Below, in pieces: positions 46,594-56,601 of a DNA stretch of 64,000 nucleotides. The stretch comes from Campylobacter ornithocola (lineage in GTDB: Bacteria > Campylobacterota > Campylobacteria > Campylobacterales > Campylobacteraceae), in the NCBI RefSeq assembly GCF_013201605.1, contig NZ_CP053848.1:992001-1056000 (forward strand). The letters run 5' to 3'. A model generated the notes under the pieces. The model had not been told where the DNA came from. It saw nothing but the letters and a program-made list of their open reading frames with translations, and ran no database searches. Position 1 is the first letter of the stretch. Each line of letters begins with the position of its first letter. Position numbers and translations under genes: made by a program.

Positions 46594-47927
46594 TTCCTTG
46601 CCTTTTTCACTAAATCTGCTATCAAAAACGCTAATTCTAAAGCTTGATCAGCATTTAATCTTGGATCGCATTGTGTTTCATAGCGTTTAGAAAGTTCTTC
46701 CTGAGTGATATTTAAAGAGCCCCCTACACATTCAGTTACATTTTGTCCAGTCATTTCTAAATGTACTCCACCTGGATAGACTTTTTCACTCATTGCTATT
46801 TCAAAAAATGTACGAACTTCTTGCATAATCTTATCAAATTCTCTTGTTTTAAAATTTCCCGATTTAACTGTATTTGCATGCATAGGATCTATGCTATAAA
46901 GTATATTAAAACCTTCTTGTTTTAATTCTTTAAATAATTTTGGTAAAAAATTTGCTATCTTATCACATCCCATACGAATGATAAAATTTAGTCTTCCTGC
47001 TTCATTGTTTGGATTTAAAATATTTACTAACTTTTTTATTTCATCTAAATCATAATTAGCACTAAGTTTAACACCGAGTGGATTTTTCACTCCACTTAAA
47101 AAATGCACATGTGCTTCATCGGCATTTCTAGTACGCTCACCTATCCAAAGCATATGTGCTGAACAATCATAAATTTCACCACTTAAACTATCTACTCTTG
47201 TTAATGCTTCTTCATATGGCAAAAGCAAAGCCTCATGAGAAGTATAAAAGGCCGTTTGAGAAAGATTTGGTGTATCTGTGATACCACAAGCTTGCATAAA
47301 AGCCAAAGCTTGAGTAATTTTTTCGCTAAGCTCATCATATTTTTTACCAAGTTCTGCCTTTTTTAAAAATCCTAAATTCCACTTATGCACCACTCTTAAA
47401 TCTGCCAAACCACCTCTAGAAAAAGCTCTTAATAAATTCAAAGTTGTAGCACTTTGATAATATGCTTCTAGCATTCTTTTGGGATCTGCTATTCTTGATT
47501 TTTCATTAAATTCAAAACCATTGATAATATCCCCACGATAACTTGGAAGCTTTACACCATCTACTTCTTCAAAGTCACTACTTCTTGGTTTTGCAAATTG
47601 CCCTGCAACACGACCCACCTTAACAATAGGACAAGATCCTGCAAAAGTTAACACTATAGCCATTTGAAGCATAACTTTAAACATATCTCTTATATTATCA
47701 GCACCAAAATTTATAAAACTCTCCGCACAATCCCCTCCTTGAAGCAAAAATGCCTGTGAATTTGTAACTTTAGCAAGAGATTTTTTTAATTTGTCTACTT
47801 CACCTGCAAAAACTAGTGGTGGTAATTTTTCTAGCCTCTTAATAACTTCTTGTAATTCATTTTCATCAAGATACTGTGGTTGTTGTTGAATTTTATAATT
47901 TCTCCAAGATTTTTTTGTCCATTTCAT
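46587..47927 (-). CDS. aroG: Class II 3-deoxy-7-phosphoheptulonate synthase
   Basis: This enzyme joins phosphoenolpyruvate and erythrose 4-phosphate as the first step to chorismate. The 446-residue protein is the plant-like class II form: KKSWRNYKIQQQPQYLDEN at the start, FLLQGGDCAESF near residue 78, VGRVAGQFAKPRSSDFE, and MLWIGERTRNADEAHVHFL. The His/Glu metal site lies in GGVHLEMTGQNVTECVGG near 385. A TATAAT box at 47963-47958 precedes it. Its chorismate feeds, among others, the pab genes at 36.5-38.8 kb. Confidence 0.96.
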   Translation of the reverse strand: MKWTKKSWRNYKIQQQPQYLDENELQEVIKRLEKLPPLVFAGEVDKLKKSLAKVTNSQAFLLQGGDCAESFINFGADNIRDMFKVMLQMAIVLTFAGSCPIVKVGRVAGQFAKPRSSDFEEVDGVKLPSYRGDIINGFEFNEKSRIADPKRMLEAYYQSATTLNLLRAFSRGGLADLRVVHKWNLGFLKKAELGKKYDELSEKITQALAFMQACGITDTPNLSQTAFYTSHEALLLPYEEALTRVDSLSGEIYDCSAHMLWIGERTRNADEAHVHFLSGVKNPLGVKLSANYDLDEIKKLVNILNPNNEAGRLNFIIRMGCDKIANFLPKLFKELKQEGFNILYSIDPMHANTVKSGNFKTREFDKIMQEVRTFFEIAMSEKVYPGGVHLEMTGQNVTECVGGSLNITQEELSKRYETQCDPRLNADQALELAFLIADLVKKARKC

Positions 47928-47957
47928 AGTTTAACTTCCTAATTTAGATAAGCTAAA

Positions 47958-47963
47958 ATTATA
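47958..47963 (-). promoter_or_regulatory. Candidate -10 box for aroG
   Basis: TATAAT on the minus strand, 30 bases before the aroG ATG, in the 52-base gap after the cupin gene. Confidence 0.45.
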
Positions 47964-47979
47964 CAAAATAAGGCTTAAA

Positions 47980-48333
47980 CTAAGATTTTAAAATATTTTC
48001 AATACGTCCAAAATTATCTTGTTTGTATAATGTTAAACGGATTATAGAATCTTCTAAAGCTAAAAGATTATGAATTTCATTAGCCTTTAAGCTAATACTA
48101 TCTAAAGTTTTAAGTAAAATCTGTTGGTTTGAAACCCCAAAATCAACAGAGCCTTTCAATATTTGTATAGTAATATCAAAAGGTGCTTTATGATCTTTCA
48201 TAAAGCTATCCTTTGACATAGTTATGCAGATTTCTTTAGCATAAGTATTTTCTATTTTTTTAGATATATTTATACCTTTTTGTATTTCTTGCTCCCAAGA
48301 AATTACTTCATACATTTGAGTTCTAAATTTCAC
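47980..48333 (-). CDS. Small cupin-fold protein
   Basis: A 117-residue protein that looks like a single cupin barrel: APFDITIQILKGSVDFGVSN near residue 50, then SISLKANEIHNLLALEDSII near 83 in place of the second cupin motif. The first-motif metal His residues are mostly missing (one His in KDHKAPFD), and one His is seen in the second, so metal binding is uncertain. The start is ambiguous: GTG at 48333 or ATG at 48315, neither with a clear ribosome site. It directly follows rplS, 2 bases away. The role is unknown. Confidence 0.75.
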   Translation of the reverse strand: MKFRTQMYEVISWEQEIQKGINISKKIENTYAKEICITMSKDSFMKDHKAPFDITIQILKGSVDFGVSNQQILLKTLDSISLKANEIHNLLALEDSIIRLTLYKQDNFGRIENILKS

Positions 48334-48335
48334 TT

Positions 48336-48692
48336 TTATTTTTTAAGTTCTTTAATACGAGCAGCCTTACCTCTTCTATCTCTTAAATAGAATAATCTAG
48401 CACGGCGTACGCGTCCTTTTCTTAACACTGTAATACTTTCTAAACTTTCACTATAAATAGGGAAAATTCTCTCAACGCCTACATTATTAGCACCGATTTT
48501 ACGTACGATGAAAGTTTCATCTACACCATTTCCTCTACGTGCTATACAAATACCTTCAAAATTTTGAATTCTTGTTTTATCGCCTTCTTTGATGCGAATA
48601 GCAAGTCTTAAAGTATCTCCAGCACGAAATTCTGGAACATTTTTACCTTCAATTTGTTTTTGCTCAAATTGCTCAATGTATTTATTTTTCAT
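48336..48692 (-). CDS. rplS: 50S ribosomal protein L19
   Basis: L19 lies at the 30S-50S interface. The 118-residue protein starts [16 protein letters not shown] and has the family stretch [20 protein letters not shown], then [30 protein letters not shown] and [20 protein letters not shown]. It is the last ribosomal gene of the run rpsP-khpA-rimM-trmD-rplS. Confidence 0.98.
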   Translation of the reverse strand: MKNKYIEQFEQKQIEGKNVPEFRAGDTLRLAIRIKEGDKTRIQNFEGICIARRGNGVDETFIVRKIGANNVGVERIFPIYSESLESITVLRKGRVRRARLFYLRDRRGKAARIKELKK

Positions 48693-48703
48693 AATGATAT
48701 TCC

Positions 48704-49408
48704 TTAAAATTTGCGTTCATGCTTTTGATACAAATCAGGACGAAAATATTTCGTTTTGCAAGACGCCAAAGTAGTTTTTAAAGCTGTTATTTTAGCGTGA
48801 TTTCCCTTTAAAAACTCTGAAGGTACATAAAATTTTTTATTTTCCTTTTCAAAAATAAAAGGTTTGGAAAATGATGGAGCTTCCAATAAATCGTTTTCAA
48901 AACTTTCCTCATTCAAGCTTTCGCTATTACCAAGTACACCTTTGATATTGCGACTTATAGCATCACTCATTACTAAAGACGCCAACTCTCCGCCTGTAAG
49001 TATAAAATCACCTATAGAAAAAATTTCATTAGCAAATTCTTCCACAATACGTTCATCTAAGCCTTCATATCTACTACTTACAAAACAGATGTGATCTTTT
49101 TCGCATAATCTTTTAGCATCAACTTGTTTAAAAGTCTTAGCACAAGGCAAAAGAAAAATAAAATGTACATTTGCATCTTGATTTTTTATATGTGTTAAAC
49201 AATCATACAAAGGCTGAGTTTGCAACAAAAGTCCTGCACCTCCACCTATTTTATAATCATCTACCTTTAAATGCCTGTTAGTAGTGAAATTTCTAGGATT
49301 AACAAAAGCAAATTCTAAAATACCTTTTGCTTTCGCTTTTGCTAAAATCGAAAATTGAAAATAAGGCTCAATAAGCTCCGGGAATAAACTTACAAAAGTA
49401 TACTTCAT
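48704..49408 (-). CDS. trmD: tRNA (guanine-N1)-methyltransferase TrmD
   Basis: TrmD methylates G37 of tRNA, which prevents frameshifting. The 234-residue protein has the SPOUT trefoil knot: [20 protein letters not shown] near residue 53, [20 protein letters not shown] near 110 and [20 protein letters not shown] near 132. It starts [17 protein letters not shown]. It overlaps rimM as ATGA and precedes rplS, the standard bacterial order. Confidence 0.97.
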   Translation of the reverse strand: MKYTFVSLFPELIEPYFQFSILAKAKAKGILEFAFVNPRNFTTNRHLKVDDYKIGGGAGLLLQTQPLYDCLTHIKNQDANVHFIFLLPCAKTFKQVDAKRLCEKDHICFVSSRYEGLDERIVEEFANEIFSIGDFILTGGELASLVMSDAISRNIKGVLGNSESLNEESFENDLLEAPSFSKPFIFEKENKKFYVPSEFLKGNHAKITALKTTLASCKTKYFRPDLYQKHERKF

Positions 49409-49929
49409 GAATTTTCTAAAATATCTAAAGCAGATTGTGTGAATATCTTTTTATTTTCTATATCAATTTTTTGAATATATTTATCAACATAAGGGATATA
49501 AAAGTTTTTAGTCTTTGTCTGCAGTTTTTCATCACATTTTACACAAAATAAAAACCCTGCTCCATTTTCTAAAATGTCTTCAACTACACCTAATTTTTGC
49601 TCATTCTCAATAACATTGCATCCAATTATGTCAAAATAAAAATACTCATCTTTTTTTAGCTTACAAGTTTCTTTTGTAGCTTCAATAGTTTGAAAAAGAA
49701 TAATATTAGTTAATGTTTTAGCAATCTCAACACTTTCAAAGTCTTCAAATAAAACCAAAGACCTAGTTTTATCAAAAGCTTTTATGGTGTAAATTTTTTG
49801 ATTAATATCAAAAAATTTAGCACCTATTTTAAACTGCTCATAAAAATCACTAAGATTATGTAATTTTACATAACCTTTTAAACCAACACTTTTCCCAAGT
49901 TTGGCAACTTGGACTAAATCATTCTTCAA
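49405..49929 (-). CDS. rimM: Ribosome maturation factor RimM
   Basis: RimM assists assembly of the 30S head and binds S19. The 174-residue protein has the N-terminal RimM domain ([20 protein letters not shown]) and a C-terminal PRC barrel ([19 protein letters not shown], then [20 protein letters not shown]). The start appears to be TTG at 49929, inside the end of khpA (11-base overlap). No ATG lies near the conserved start. Confidence 0.92.
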   Translation of the reverse strand: MKNDLVQVAKLGKSVGLKGYVKLHNLSDFYEQFKIGAKFFDINQKIYTIKAFDKTRSLVLFEDFESVEIAKTLTNIILFQTIEATKETCKLKKDEYFYFDIIGCNVIENEQKLGVVEDILENGAGFLFCVKCDEKLQTKTKNFYIPYVDKYIQKIDIENKKIFTQSALDILENS

Positions 49930-50164
49930 TGGCTTTTACCGTTATACGATATGAAGTTGCATCTTTAACTTTATAAGCCATAATGACTGTTTTTATCGCG
50001 TTAATTAATTTTCCATTTTTTCCGATCAACTTACCAGTATCAGATGGATCGACATAAATGATAATTTCAGCAAAATTGTTTTCTAAATTTTGTCTTTGTA
50101 TATCAACTTTTTCAGGAAAATCAACAATTAATTTTGCATATTCTCTTAAAAAATTCTCAACCAT
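49919..50164 (-). CDS. khpA: KH-domain RNA-binding protein KhpA
   Basis: An 81-residue protein with one KH domain: [20 protein letters not shown] near residue 35, with the GxxG loop GKNG, then [14 protein letters not shown]. KhpA proteins bind RNA and often act with KhpB. It lies between rpsP (2 bases upstream) and rimM (overlapping), the usual place for this gene. Confidence 0.93.
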   Translation of the reverse strand: MVENFLREYAKLIVDFPEKVDIQRQNLENNFAEIIIYVDPSDTGKLIGKNGKLINAIKTVIMAYKVKDATSYRITVKAIEE

Positions 50165-50166
50165 TT

Positions 50167-50394
50167 TTATTTGCTTGTAATAGCTGCTACTCTATCGCTT
50201 AATTTAGCACCTACGCTTTTCCAATAAGCTAAACGCTCAGCATCAAATTTTACCACTTCAGGCTCAACCATAGGATTGTAATATCCAATGCTTTCTATCC
50301 AGCTACCATCACGTCTTTTTCTGCTATCAGTTACAACTATACGATAAAATGGTCTTTTTTTACGTCCCATTTTTGTAAGTCTGATTACTGTCAT
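50167..50394 (-). CDS. rpsP: 30S ribosomal protein S16
   Basis: The 75-residue protein starts [20 protein letters not shown] and continues [20 protein letters not shown], the S16 signature. AGGAG lies before the ATG. It heads the operon rpsP-khpA-rimM-trmD-rplS and perhaps the cupin gene. Confidence 0.98.
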   Translation of the reverse strand: MTVIRLTKMGRKKRPFYRIVVTDSRKRRDGSWIESIGYYNPMVEPEVVKFDAERLAYWKSVGAKLSDRVAAITSK

Positions 50395-50432
50395 TTTAAT
50401 ACTCCTAAAAAAATTAAAATTTTGTTATAGAT

Positions 50433-50438
50433 ATTTTA
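50433..50438 (-). promoter_or_regulatory. Candidate -10 box for the rpsP operon
   Basis: TAAAAT within GTTAAAATAT on the minus strand, 38 bases before the rpsP ATG, in the 71-base gap after ffh. Confidence 0.35.
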
Positions 50439-50465
50439 ACTCATATATCCATAAAAAAGTTTTAA

Positions 50466-51803
50466 TCATTGCGGTCTTTTAGCTTGCTGCAACATATTCA
50501 TAAAATTTTCCATTCCTTTTTTGTTTGAAAATTTCTTTGCCAGCTTAGCTGCATTACTAAATTGTTTTAAAAAGCGATTTACTTCCATTTGAGACAAACC
50601 AGCACCCTCTGCAATACGACGCTTTCTTGCATTATTTAGCAAATCAGGATTTTCTCTTTCTTTTGGTGTCATTGATGAAATCATTGCCTTGATATGAATA
50701 ATTTCTTTAGAATTATCCAAGTCAATATCTTTAATATTTGCTGCCATAGATGATAAGCCAGGTATCATACCAATGATTGATTTCATGCTACCAAGTTTTT
50801 TAACGCTTTCCATTTGATTTAAAAAATCATTAAAATTAAATTCGCCTTTTTTAATTTTCTTATTAAGTTTTTTTGCTTCTTTTTCATCAATAATCGCTGC
50901 AGTTTTTTCAGCCAAAGTCGCTAAATCACCCTCACCCATGATACGATTAACAATTCTATCAGGGATAAACACTTCTAAATCAGCTACTTTCTCACCAACA
51001 CCAATAAATCTTAAAGGCACACCAATTTGTTTAGCTATGCCTAGCGCAACACCGCCTTTAGTATCTGCATCAAATTTACTTAAAATAACCCCAGTAATTT
51101 CTAAAGCTTCATTAAAGCTACTTGCTGTTTTAACACCATCTTGACCACTCATAGCATCAGCTACATAAAATACTTCATCAGGATTTAAAATAGCTTTTAC
51201 TTCTTTAAGCTCATTCATCAAAGCTACATCAATCGCTAAACGACCGGCAGTATCTACAAGCAAAACATCATACATGGAATTTTTTGCTTTTTCTAAAGCT
51301 TGTTTAGCTACATTTAAAGGATTGCTTTCATTTTCTATGAAAAACAAATCAAGCTCATTAGCTTGGGTAAGTTGTCTTAGTTGTTCTACCGCAGCTAATC
51401 TTTGCAAGTCACATGCAGCAATTAGTACTTTTTTATTTCTTAGCTTTAAGTAATTGGCAATTTTTACCGTAGTAGTAGTTTTACCACCACCTTGCAAACC
51501 ACACATCAAAACAACCGTAGGTGGTTTACTAGCAAATACAAAACCTTGATTTTTACCTTTAACACTAAGAATTTCTTCTAAATTTTTCTTAATTGAGTCT
51601 AAAAATTGTTTTTGGCCTATGCCATTAGTTTTTACATCATTTTCTACTAAAATAAGTAACTCTTTAGTAACTTTATGATGCACATCTGCTTTTAAAAGGG
51701 CTTTTTTTAAAGTGTCAAGAGCATTTTTTAAAGCTTTTTCATCATCAACAAAACGAAGTTTATTAACTGCGGATTTAAATGACTCACTAACTATCTCAAA
51801 CAC
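50466..51803 (-). CDS. ffh: Signal recognition particle protein Ffh
   Basis: Ffh binds signal sequences on the ribosome and, with 4.5S RNA and FtsY, targets membrane proteins. The 445-residue protein has an N domain, then the G domain: GLQGGGKTTTTVKIANYL near residue 106, DTAGRLAIDVALMNEL near 186, TKGGVALG near 245. The Met-rich M domain is at the end (MESVKKLGSMKSIIGMIPG, RKRRIAEGAGLSQMEVNRFL). The start is GTG at 51803 with AAGGG 8 bases upstream. Confidence 0.97.
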   Translation of the reverse strand: MFEIVSESFKSAVNKLRFVDDEKALKNALDTLKKALLKADVHHKVTKELLILVENDVKTNGIGQKQFLDSIKKNLEEILSVKGKNQGFVFASKPPTVVLMCGLQGGGKTTTTVKIANYLKLRNKKVLIAACDLQRLAAVEQLRQLTQANELDLFFIENESNPLNVAKQALEKAKNSMYDVLLVDTAGRLAIDVALMNELKEVKAILNPDEVFYVADAMSGQDGVKTASSFNEALEITGVILSKFDADTKGGVALGIAKQIGVPLRFIGVGEKVADLEVFIPDRIVNRIMGEGDLATLAEKTAAIIDEKEAKKLNKKIKKGEFNFNDFLNQMESVKKLGSMKSIIGMIPGLSSMAANIKDIDLDNSKEIIHIKAMISSMTPKERENPDLLNNARKRRIAEGAGLSQMEVNRFLKQFSNAAKLAKKFSNKKGMENFMNMLQQAKRPQ

Positions 51804-51839
51804 TTTATTTTCCCTTTTATTAAAATTTTAAAAAGCTAA

Positions 51840-51845
51840 ATTATA
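51840..51845 (-). promoter_or_regulatory. Candidate -10 box for ffh
   Basis: TATAAT on the minus strand, 36 bases before the ffh GTG, in the 65-base gap after the pseudouridine synthase gene. Confidence 0.45.
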
Positions 51846-51868
51846 AACCCTTTTAGCTTTAAACGCCT

Positions 51869-52621
51869 TTAAAAATTTAAATTTTTTATTTCAAAACCAT
51901 AAGCATTGAAGCTCTCATCAAGCAAGGCTTTAAATTGATAATCAAAAATATGCGTTTCATAAGAATGCAAATACATCCTAGAAGAGCTAATTTTTGCATA
52001 TTTTTCATCACCTATAATACCATGTTTTATATGATTTAAATGCACTCTGATTTGATGCGTTCTACCTGTTTTAATGACCGCTTTTATTAAGGTTTTTTTA
52101 GCATTTACCATTAAAGGTACAATTTGAGTATGAGCTTCTAAACCAAATTTATCGATTTTACTAAAGGCTCCAGATTTATTTTTTATAGTAGTTATTTTTT
52201 CACAAATTTCAAGTTCTTCAGCAATCACTCCATCAACAATAGCTAAATAACTTTTATAAACATTTTGCTTTTTATATTCTTGAATACATTTTAATCTAAA
52301 TTCCTCATCTTTGCTTAAAAGCAAAACCCCACTTGTTTCTTTATCAAGTCTGTTAATAAGTTTTGCACCAAAAACATTCTCTAAGTTTTCGCTAATTTCT
52401 CCATAAGGCTTATTTAAAGCTATGATTTTATCATCTTCAAAAAGCATTTTTGCTTTTTTTATTTTTTGCACAACAAATCTTGTTTTAGAACTCATCAAAG
52501 CTCTAGCTATAACAACCTTTTTGCCCATAGCAAAAACACAGCCTTTGTCAATCAAATCTTTTGCTGCGTTATTAGAAATTTTTTCTTGCATTGCAAGCAA
52601 TTTATAAGCTTTTTCTTGCAT
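51869..52621 (-). CDS. RluA family pseudouridine synthase
   Basis: A 250-residue RNA-modifying enzyme. An S4-like N-terminal part (KLLAMQEKISNNAAKDLIDK) is followed by the catalytic domain with IIALNKPYGE and LINRLDKETSGVLLLSKDEE, the motif with the catalytic Asp. TGRTHQIRVHLNHIKHGIIG, the second RluA signature, follows near residue 193. Whether it modifies rRNA or tRNA is not visible. Its start overlaps waaA by 20 bases. Confidence 0.93.
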   Translation of the reverse strand: MQEKAYKLLAMQEKISNNAAKDLIDKGCVFAMGKKVVIARALMSSKTRFVVQKIKKAKMLFEDDKIIALNKPYGEISENLENVFGAKLINRLDKETSGVLLLSKDEEFRLKCIQEYKKQNVYKSYLAIVDGVIAEELEICEKITTIKNKSGAFSKIDKFGLEAHTQIVPLMVNAKKTLIKAVIKTGRTHQIRVHLNHIKHGIIGDEKYAKISSSRMYLHSYETHIFDYQFKALLDESFNAYGFEIKNLNF

Positions 52622-53786
52622 CTAAACCTTCTTTTATACTTAATATAACTTCACTTAAATCACTTTGTTCTTTAATCTGTGCTTGTGATATTTTTTGCTT
52701 TAAAAAATTATTTATATCTTTTACATTCTCACAAATATACAAACCATCAACTTCTTGATATAAACTTTCTTGATTAAAATAATATTTCCCTGAAATAATA
52801 ATATTATTCCATCTAGCTGCTTCTATAGGATTATGTCCACCTATATTGTTTATAAAAGAGCCACACAAAAAAACCACATCACTAATCTTATAAAAATTTT
52901 CCAACTCCCCCAAAGTATCTAATAATAAACATTTGGTCTTGAAAAAATTTGCAAAATTATCTTCACTTAAAGTAAAATCTGAAAATTTTTGCATATTATA
53001 GTAGTTTTTTTGACAAAAATCTTTTAAAATCCCCTCAACCTCACCAAAACGCTCTGGATGTCTTGGAGCAATAATCAATTTATCATTTTCTTCTAGTTTA
53101 ATTTCATTAAGCAATAATTGTTCTTCATTTTCATGAGTACTAGCAAATATAATAATCCTACCTTTAGGTTTTGAATAATTTTTTACCTGCTCTTGTCTTA
53201 TATTTGCTTTAATATTTTTATATGCAATAACATTTCTAGCACCTAAACTTTCTAATCTCTGCTTATCTTTTTGACTTTGTGCAAATACAACATCTATGTA
53301 TTTAAAAACTAAACGATAAAAAAAACTAAAACGCTCGTAATTTTTTAAAGATCTATCACTAATTCTAGCATTTAATAAAACTACTTTTGCATTATAAAAT
53401 TTAGCCATAAACACAAGCATAAGCCAAAGTTCTGCTTCAAAAATAACCAAAACTTTACAAGGTCTCATCCAAAAAGGCACAAAAATTTCAAATGGAAAAA
53501 AATTCACTTTTTTGGAATATCTCAAAGCTTCACCAAAGCCAGTTTGAGTTATGGTTGAAATTTTACAATCTGGAAAAAGTTTTATCAAAGAAGCAATACT
53601 TTTAATTTCACCAAAAGAACAAGCATGAAAATATATATCACCTTGTTTTTGCTTTAAATTTTTATAAAGAAAAAATCTTGATTTTAAAGATTTTTTATAT
53701 TTTTCCTTACAAAAGCTTAAAACCAACAAAAAAGGCGCTGTGATTATATATATCATCACAGCAAAAATATAATAAAAAAAAATCAA
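52602..53786 (-). CDS. waaA: 3-deoxy-D-manno-octulosonic acid (Kdo) transferase
   Basis: WaaA attaches Kdo to lipid A in lipo-oligosaccharide core synthesis. The 394-residue protein has an N-terminal membrane anchor, then the family segment GDIYFHACSFGEIKSIASLI near residue 48. The GT-B C-terminal half has IIFASTHENEEQLLLNEI, IIAPRHPERFGEVEGIL and DVVFLCGSFINNIGGHNPIE. The start is TTG at 53786, overlapping the zinc-ribbon gene stop as TTGA. Confidence 0.93.
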   Translation of the reverse strand: MIFFYYIFAVMIYIITAPFLLVLSFCKEKYKKSLKSRFFLYKNLKQKQGDIYFHACSFGEIKSIASLIKLFPDCKISTITQTGFGEALRYSKKVNFFPFEIFVPFWMRPCKVLVIFEAELWLMLVFMAKFYNAKVVLLNARISDRSLKNYERFSFFYRLVFKYIDVVFAQSQKDKQRLESLGARNVIAYKNIKANIRQEQVKNYSKPKGRIIIFASTHENEEQLLLNEIKLEENDKLIIAPRHPERFGEVEGILKDFCQKNYYNMQKFSDFTLSEDNFANFFKTKCLLLDTLGELENFYKISDVVFLCGSFINNIGGHNPIEAARWNNIIISGKYYFNQESLYQEVDGLYICENVKDINNFLKQKISQAQIKEQSDLSEVILSIKEGLDARKSL

Positions 53787-54502
53787 TTTTGATTTTCTTC
53801 TCTTTCTTTATATAAAATTCTTCCACAATGTGGACAAGTTATGATTTCATCGCCTTTTAAAACCGCTAAATAAGTTTTATCATAAATTCTCATAAAACAG
53901 CCATAACAAGCATGTTTTTTAACAGGAACCACAGCACTATTTCCCGCCCATTTTCTAATTTTTTCATAAAAAGTTAAAACTTTTTGATTTGTTTCACTCA
54001 TTAGCTTTACTTTTTTATCATAAATTTGCAATCTATCTTTTTCAATATCCACCAATACAGCTTTGGTTTGTGCGTCAATTTGATCCACTTCATTTTCAAG
54101 TTCAGTTCTTTTAGCTTGCAATTCTTGTATAAATTTTTCTTTATTTTCTAAAATTTTATCTAATCTTTCTATTTCTTCATTTGCTGCATCAAGTTGTTCT
54201 TTAGCTATGTCCTCTTCAATTTTTAAAGCATTTGCTTCTTTTTCAGTTTTTACTGCAGCACTTTTTTTAGCTATTTCTTTGATTTTCACACCAAATTCTG
54301 CAATATGGTTACTGTTTTGAATTTTTTGATTTTCTATATCTTTGATATCTTTCTCAAAGCCTGCAATTTCCTCTTCAGTTTTATCAAGCAAATTACGCTT
54401 TTCTTTTAAATCTTTTGTAGCATCTTCTACTTTATTTGTGAAACCATCAAGTTCTTTATCAATTTGTGATAAAGTTATAAGTTGTTCTAGGTATTTATTC
54501 AT
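53783..54502 (-). CDS. Coiled-coil protein with C-terminal C4 zinc ribbon
   Basis: A 239-residue protein made mostly of long charged coiled-coil helices (residues about 1-175, for example LKEKRNLLDKTEEEIAGFEK). It ends in a Cys4 zinc ribbon, HACYGCFMRIYDK and ITCPHCGRILYKE. This is the COG1579-type family, sometimes described as a nucleic-acid-binding zinc ribbon. The function is not settled. It is coupled to waaA and lies after the Nif3-like gene, an order also known in C. jejuni. Confidence 0.87.
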   Translation of the reverse strand: MNKYLEQLITLSQIDKELDGFTNKVEDATKDLKEKRNLLDKTEEEIAGFEKDIKDIENQKIQNSNHIAEFGVKIKEIAKKSAAVKTEKEANALKIEEDIAKEQLDAANEEIERLDKILENKEKFIQELQAKRTELENEVDQIDAQTKAVLVDIEKDRLQIYDKKVKLMSETNQKVLTFYEKIRKWAGNSAVVPVKKHACYGCFMRIYDKTYLAVLKGDEIITCPHCGRILYKEREENQN

Positions 54503-54513
54503 TGAAATTTTCC

Positions 54514-55239
54514 TTAAAAATATTGAAATGGATTTTTTGAAACTGATATTATAACTTCTAAATGAAATTTTTGCAAATCTTTTGCTAAAATTTCACTAAA
54601 ACAAGATTCGCTTTCATAGTGTCCCATATCAATCAAACTAAGTTTGTTGTGATAGCCTTCCAAGGCTTGATGATATTTAAAATCTCCACTTAAAAAACAA
54701 TCTGCTTTAACACTAGAGATCAAATCTCCTCCGCTACCTGTACAAATTGCTAAAGTTTTTATCTTTTCCTGATGAGCATTAACAACCCTAATATAATCAA
54801 GTTTTAGGCATTTTTTAACATGATTGACTAATATATCTAATTGAAAATCCACATCACAATAAATTAAAAACTCATTTTGCTCTTTAATTTTAAAACCCAA
54901 AATTTCACTAGTAAAATAAGCATTTAAATGGCTTAAGTCAAAATTTGTATGCATAGCAATTAAAGCTATATTTTTTTGTATCATTTTAGTAAGAAGGTTT
55001 TGTGGATAAAATACACCACTTAATTTTTTTAAACCTTTAAAAATCAAAGGATGATGAACTATAAATAGCGAATTTTCACTTGCATTTTCGATTAAATGCA
55101 TATCTACATCAAGAGCAAGATAAATTTTATTCACTTCTTGATCAAAAGATCCAAGCAATAAGCCACTATTATCCCATGAACTTTGCGTGCTAAATGGACT
55201 AATAGTATCTAAATAATCATAAATTTCTTTAATTATCAT
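54514..55239 (-). CDS. Nif3-like dinuclear metal-centre hexameric protein (YbgI family)
   Basis: A 241-residue protein with the metal-ligand pattern of the family: [17 protein letters not shown] near residue 20, [18 protein letters not shown] near 58, [19 protein letters not shown] near 90 and [17 protein letters not shown] near 201. YbgI/Nif3 proteins are linked to GTP cyclohydrolase I activity in some species; the role here is not established. It overlaps glyQ by 11 bases. Confidence 0.9.
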   Translation of the reverse strand: MIIKEIYDYLDTISPFSTQSSWDNSGLLLGSFDQEVNKIYLALDVDMHLIENASENSLFIVHHPLIFKGLKKLSGVFYPQNLLTKMIQKNIALIAMHTNFDLSHLNAYFTSEILGFKIKEQNEFLIYCDVDFQLDILVNHVKKCLKLDYIRVVNAHQEKIKTLAICTGSGGDLISSVKADCFLSGDFKYHQALEGYHNKLSLIDMGHYESESCFSEILAKDLQKFHLEVIISVSKNPFQYF

Positions 55240-56089
55240 CTAAACTTTCTTTATAAACCAAGGCGCAGTTTTTAGATAATTCTCTAATTTTAAGCATAAA
55301 ATCTTGTCTTTGGGTTACCGAAATAGCTCCTCTTGCATCAAGTAAGTTAAAAGTATGTGCTGCTAACATACAATAATCATAAGCAGGCAAAGCAAGTTTT
55401 GCTTCTAGGGCATTTTTACATTCATTGTAAGCATTTTCAAATTGTATATTTAAAGTTTTCACATCACTTACTTCAAAATTATATTTACTAAACTCAAACT
55501 CACCTTGTTTGTGAACATCTTTATAGGTAATTTTTTTACCATTAAATTCATTCCAAACAATATCATATACATTATCTACATCTTGCAAATACATTGCAAG
55601 TCTTTCTAAGCCATAGGTGATTTCAGCACTCACTAAATCTACGCTTATACCACCAACTTGCTGAAAGTAGGTAAATTGTGTTACCTCCATACCATCAAGC
55701 CAAACTTCCCAACCCAAACCCCAAGCACCTAAACTTGGGCTTTCCCAATTATCTTCAACAAAACGAATATCATGCGATTTTAAATCAAACCCTAAATTTT
55801 CTAAACTTTTTAAATATAATTCTTGGATATTATCAGGACTTGGTTTGATTAAAACTTGAAATTGATAATAAGCTCCCAATCTATTAGGGTTTTCGCCATA
55901 TCTTCCGTCGGTTGGTCTTCTACTTGGTGCTACATAAGCGGTTGCCCATGGCTTTTTACCTAAACTTCTTAAAAAGGTTGCTGGATGAAAAGTCCCTGCA
56001 CCTGCTGGAAAATCATAAGGTTGCATAATAGCGCAACCTTGTTTTTGCCAAAACTCTTGTAAATTTAATATCATTTGAGAAAAGGTCAT
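55229..56089 (-). CDS. glyQ: Glycine--tRNA ligase alpha subunit
   Basis: The catalytic alpha subunit of the tetrameric bacterial glycyl-tRNA synthetase. The 286-residue protein starts [19 protein letters not shown] and has [38 protein letters not shown], and [20 protein letters not shown]. The beta subunit gene glyS is not adjacent, as in other epsilonproteobacteria. It overlaps the upstream DUF3972-like gene by 4 bases. Confidence 0.97.
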   Translation of the reverse strand: MTFSQMILNLQEFWQKQGCAIMQPYDFPAGAGTFHPATFLRSLGKKPWATAYVAPSRRPTDGRYGENPNRLGAYYQFQVLIKPSPDNIQELYLKSLENLGFDLKSHDIRFVEDNWESPSLGAWGLGWEVWLDGMEVTQFTYFQQVGGISVDLVSAEITYGLERLAMYLQDVDNVYDIVWNEFNGKKITYKDVHKQGEFEFSKYNFEVSDVKTLNIQFENAYNECKNALEAKLALPAYDYCMLAAHTFNLLDARGAISVTQRQDFMLKIRELSKNCALVYKESLDDN

Positions 56090-56592
56090 TTTTCTTCCTT
56101 TATTTCTTCTGGCTTTTCAGGTGAATTTGCATACAATTCTACTGTTTTATTCCACATCATTTTATATTTTCTTTTTAGAAATTCTACTTCATTACGAGCA
56201 TATTTAAGCTGTTCATTAAGATTTTCTATTGTCTTTCTATCCTCATCATAAAGTTCCTGCATAGAATAAAGAGCATCTTTTAAAAATTTATTTTCACCCT
56301 TTAAAGCCTCTAAAGTTTCATCCTTAGCATCAAGCACTTTTTCATGTAAATTTAAAATAGTTCCTATTGTTTTTTCTACAAAACTCTCTCCTGCTAATGT
56401 CATAGAATTTACCATAGCAGGTTGTTTTGAACTCATAGGCACTACGCTAAAAGTACCTTGATTAGCCTCTATATAAATTTTATTCTCTTCTTCTTTGAAA
56501 TTTAAAGCGCCATTTGCCATCATTCCTTTTACAACATCTTCAGATAAATGTACTAATTGACAAAATTCTTTTAATTCCAAGTAAGTTTGCAT
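56086..56592 (-). CDS. Conserved protein with HTH-like start and coiled coil (DUF3972-like)
   Basis: A 168-residue cytoplasmic protein. The first 50 residues ([20 protein letters not shown], then [19 protein letters not shown]) resemble a MerR/excisionase-like helix-turn-helix and wing. Residues about 75-150 form a coiled coil ([39 protein letters not shown]). A polar tail ends the protein. I recall the family as DUF3972, confined to Campylobacterota. DNA binding is only a guess. It lies between purE and glyQ. Confidence 0.75.
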   Translation of the reverse strand: MQTYLELKEFCQLVHLSEDVVKGMMANGALNFKEEENKIYIEANQGTFSVVPMSSKQPAMVNSMTLAGESFVEKTIGTILNLHEKVLDAKDETLEALKGENKFLKDALYSMQELYDEDRKTIENLNEQLKYARNEVEFLKRKYKMMWNKTVELYANSPEKPEEIKEEK

Positions 56593-56601
56593 ATATGCTC
56601 C

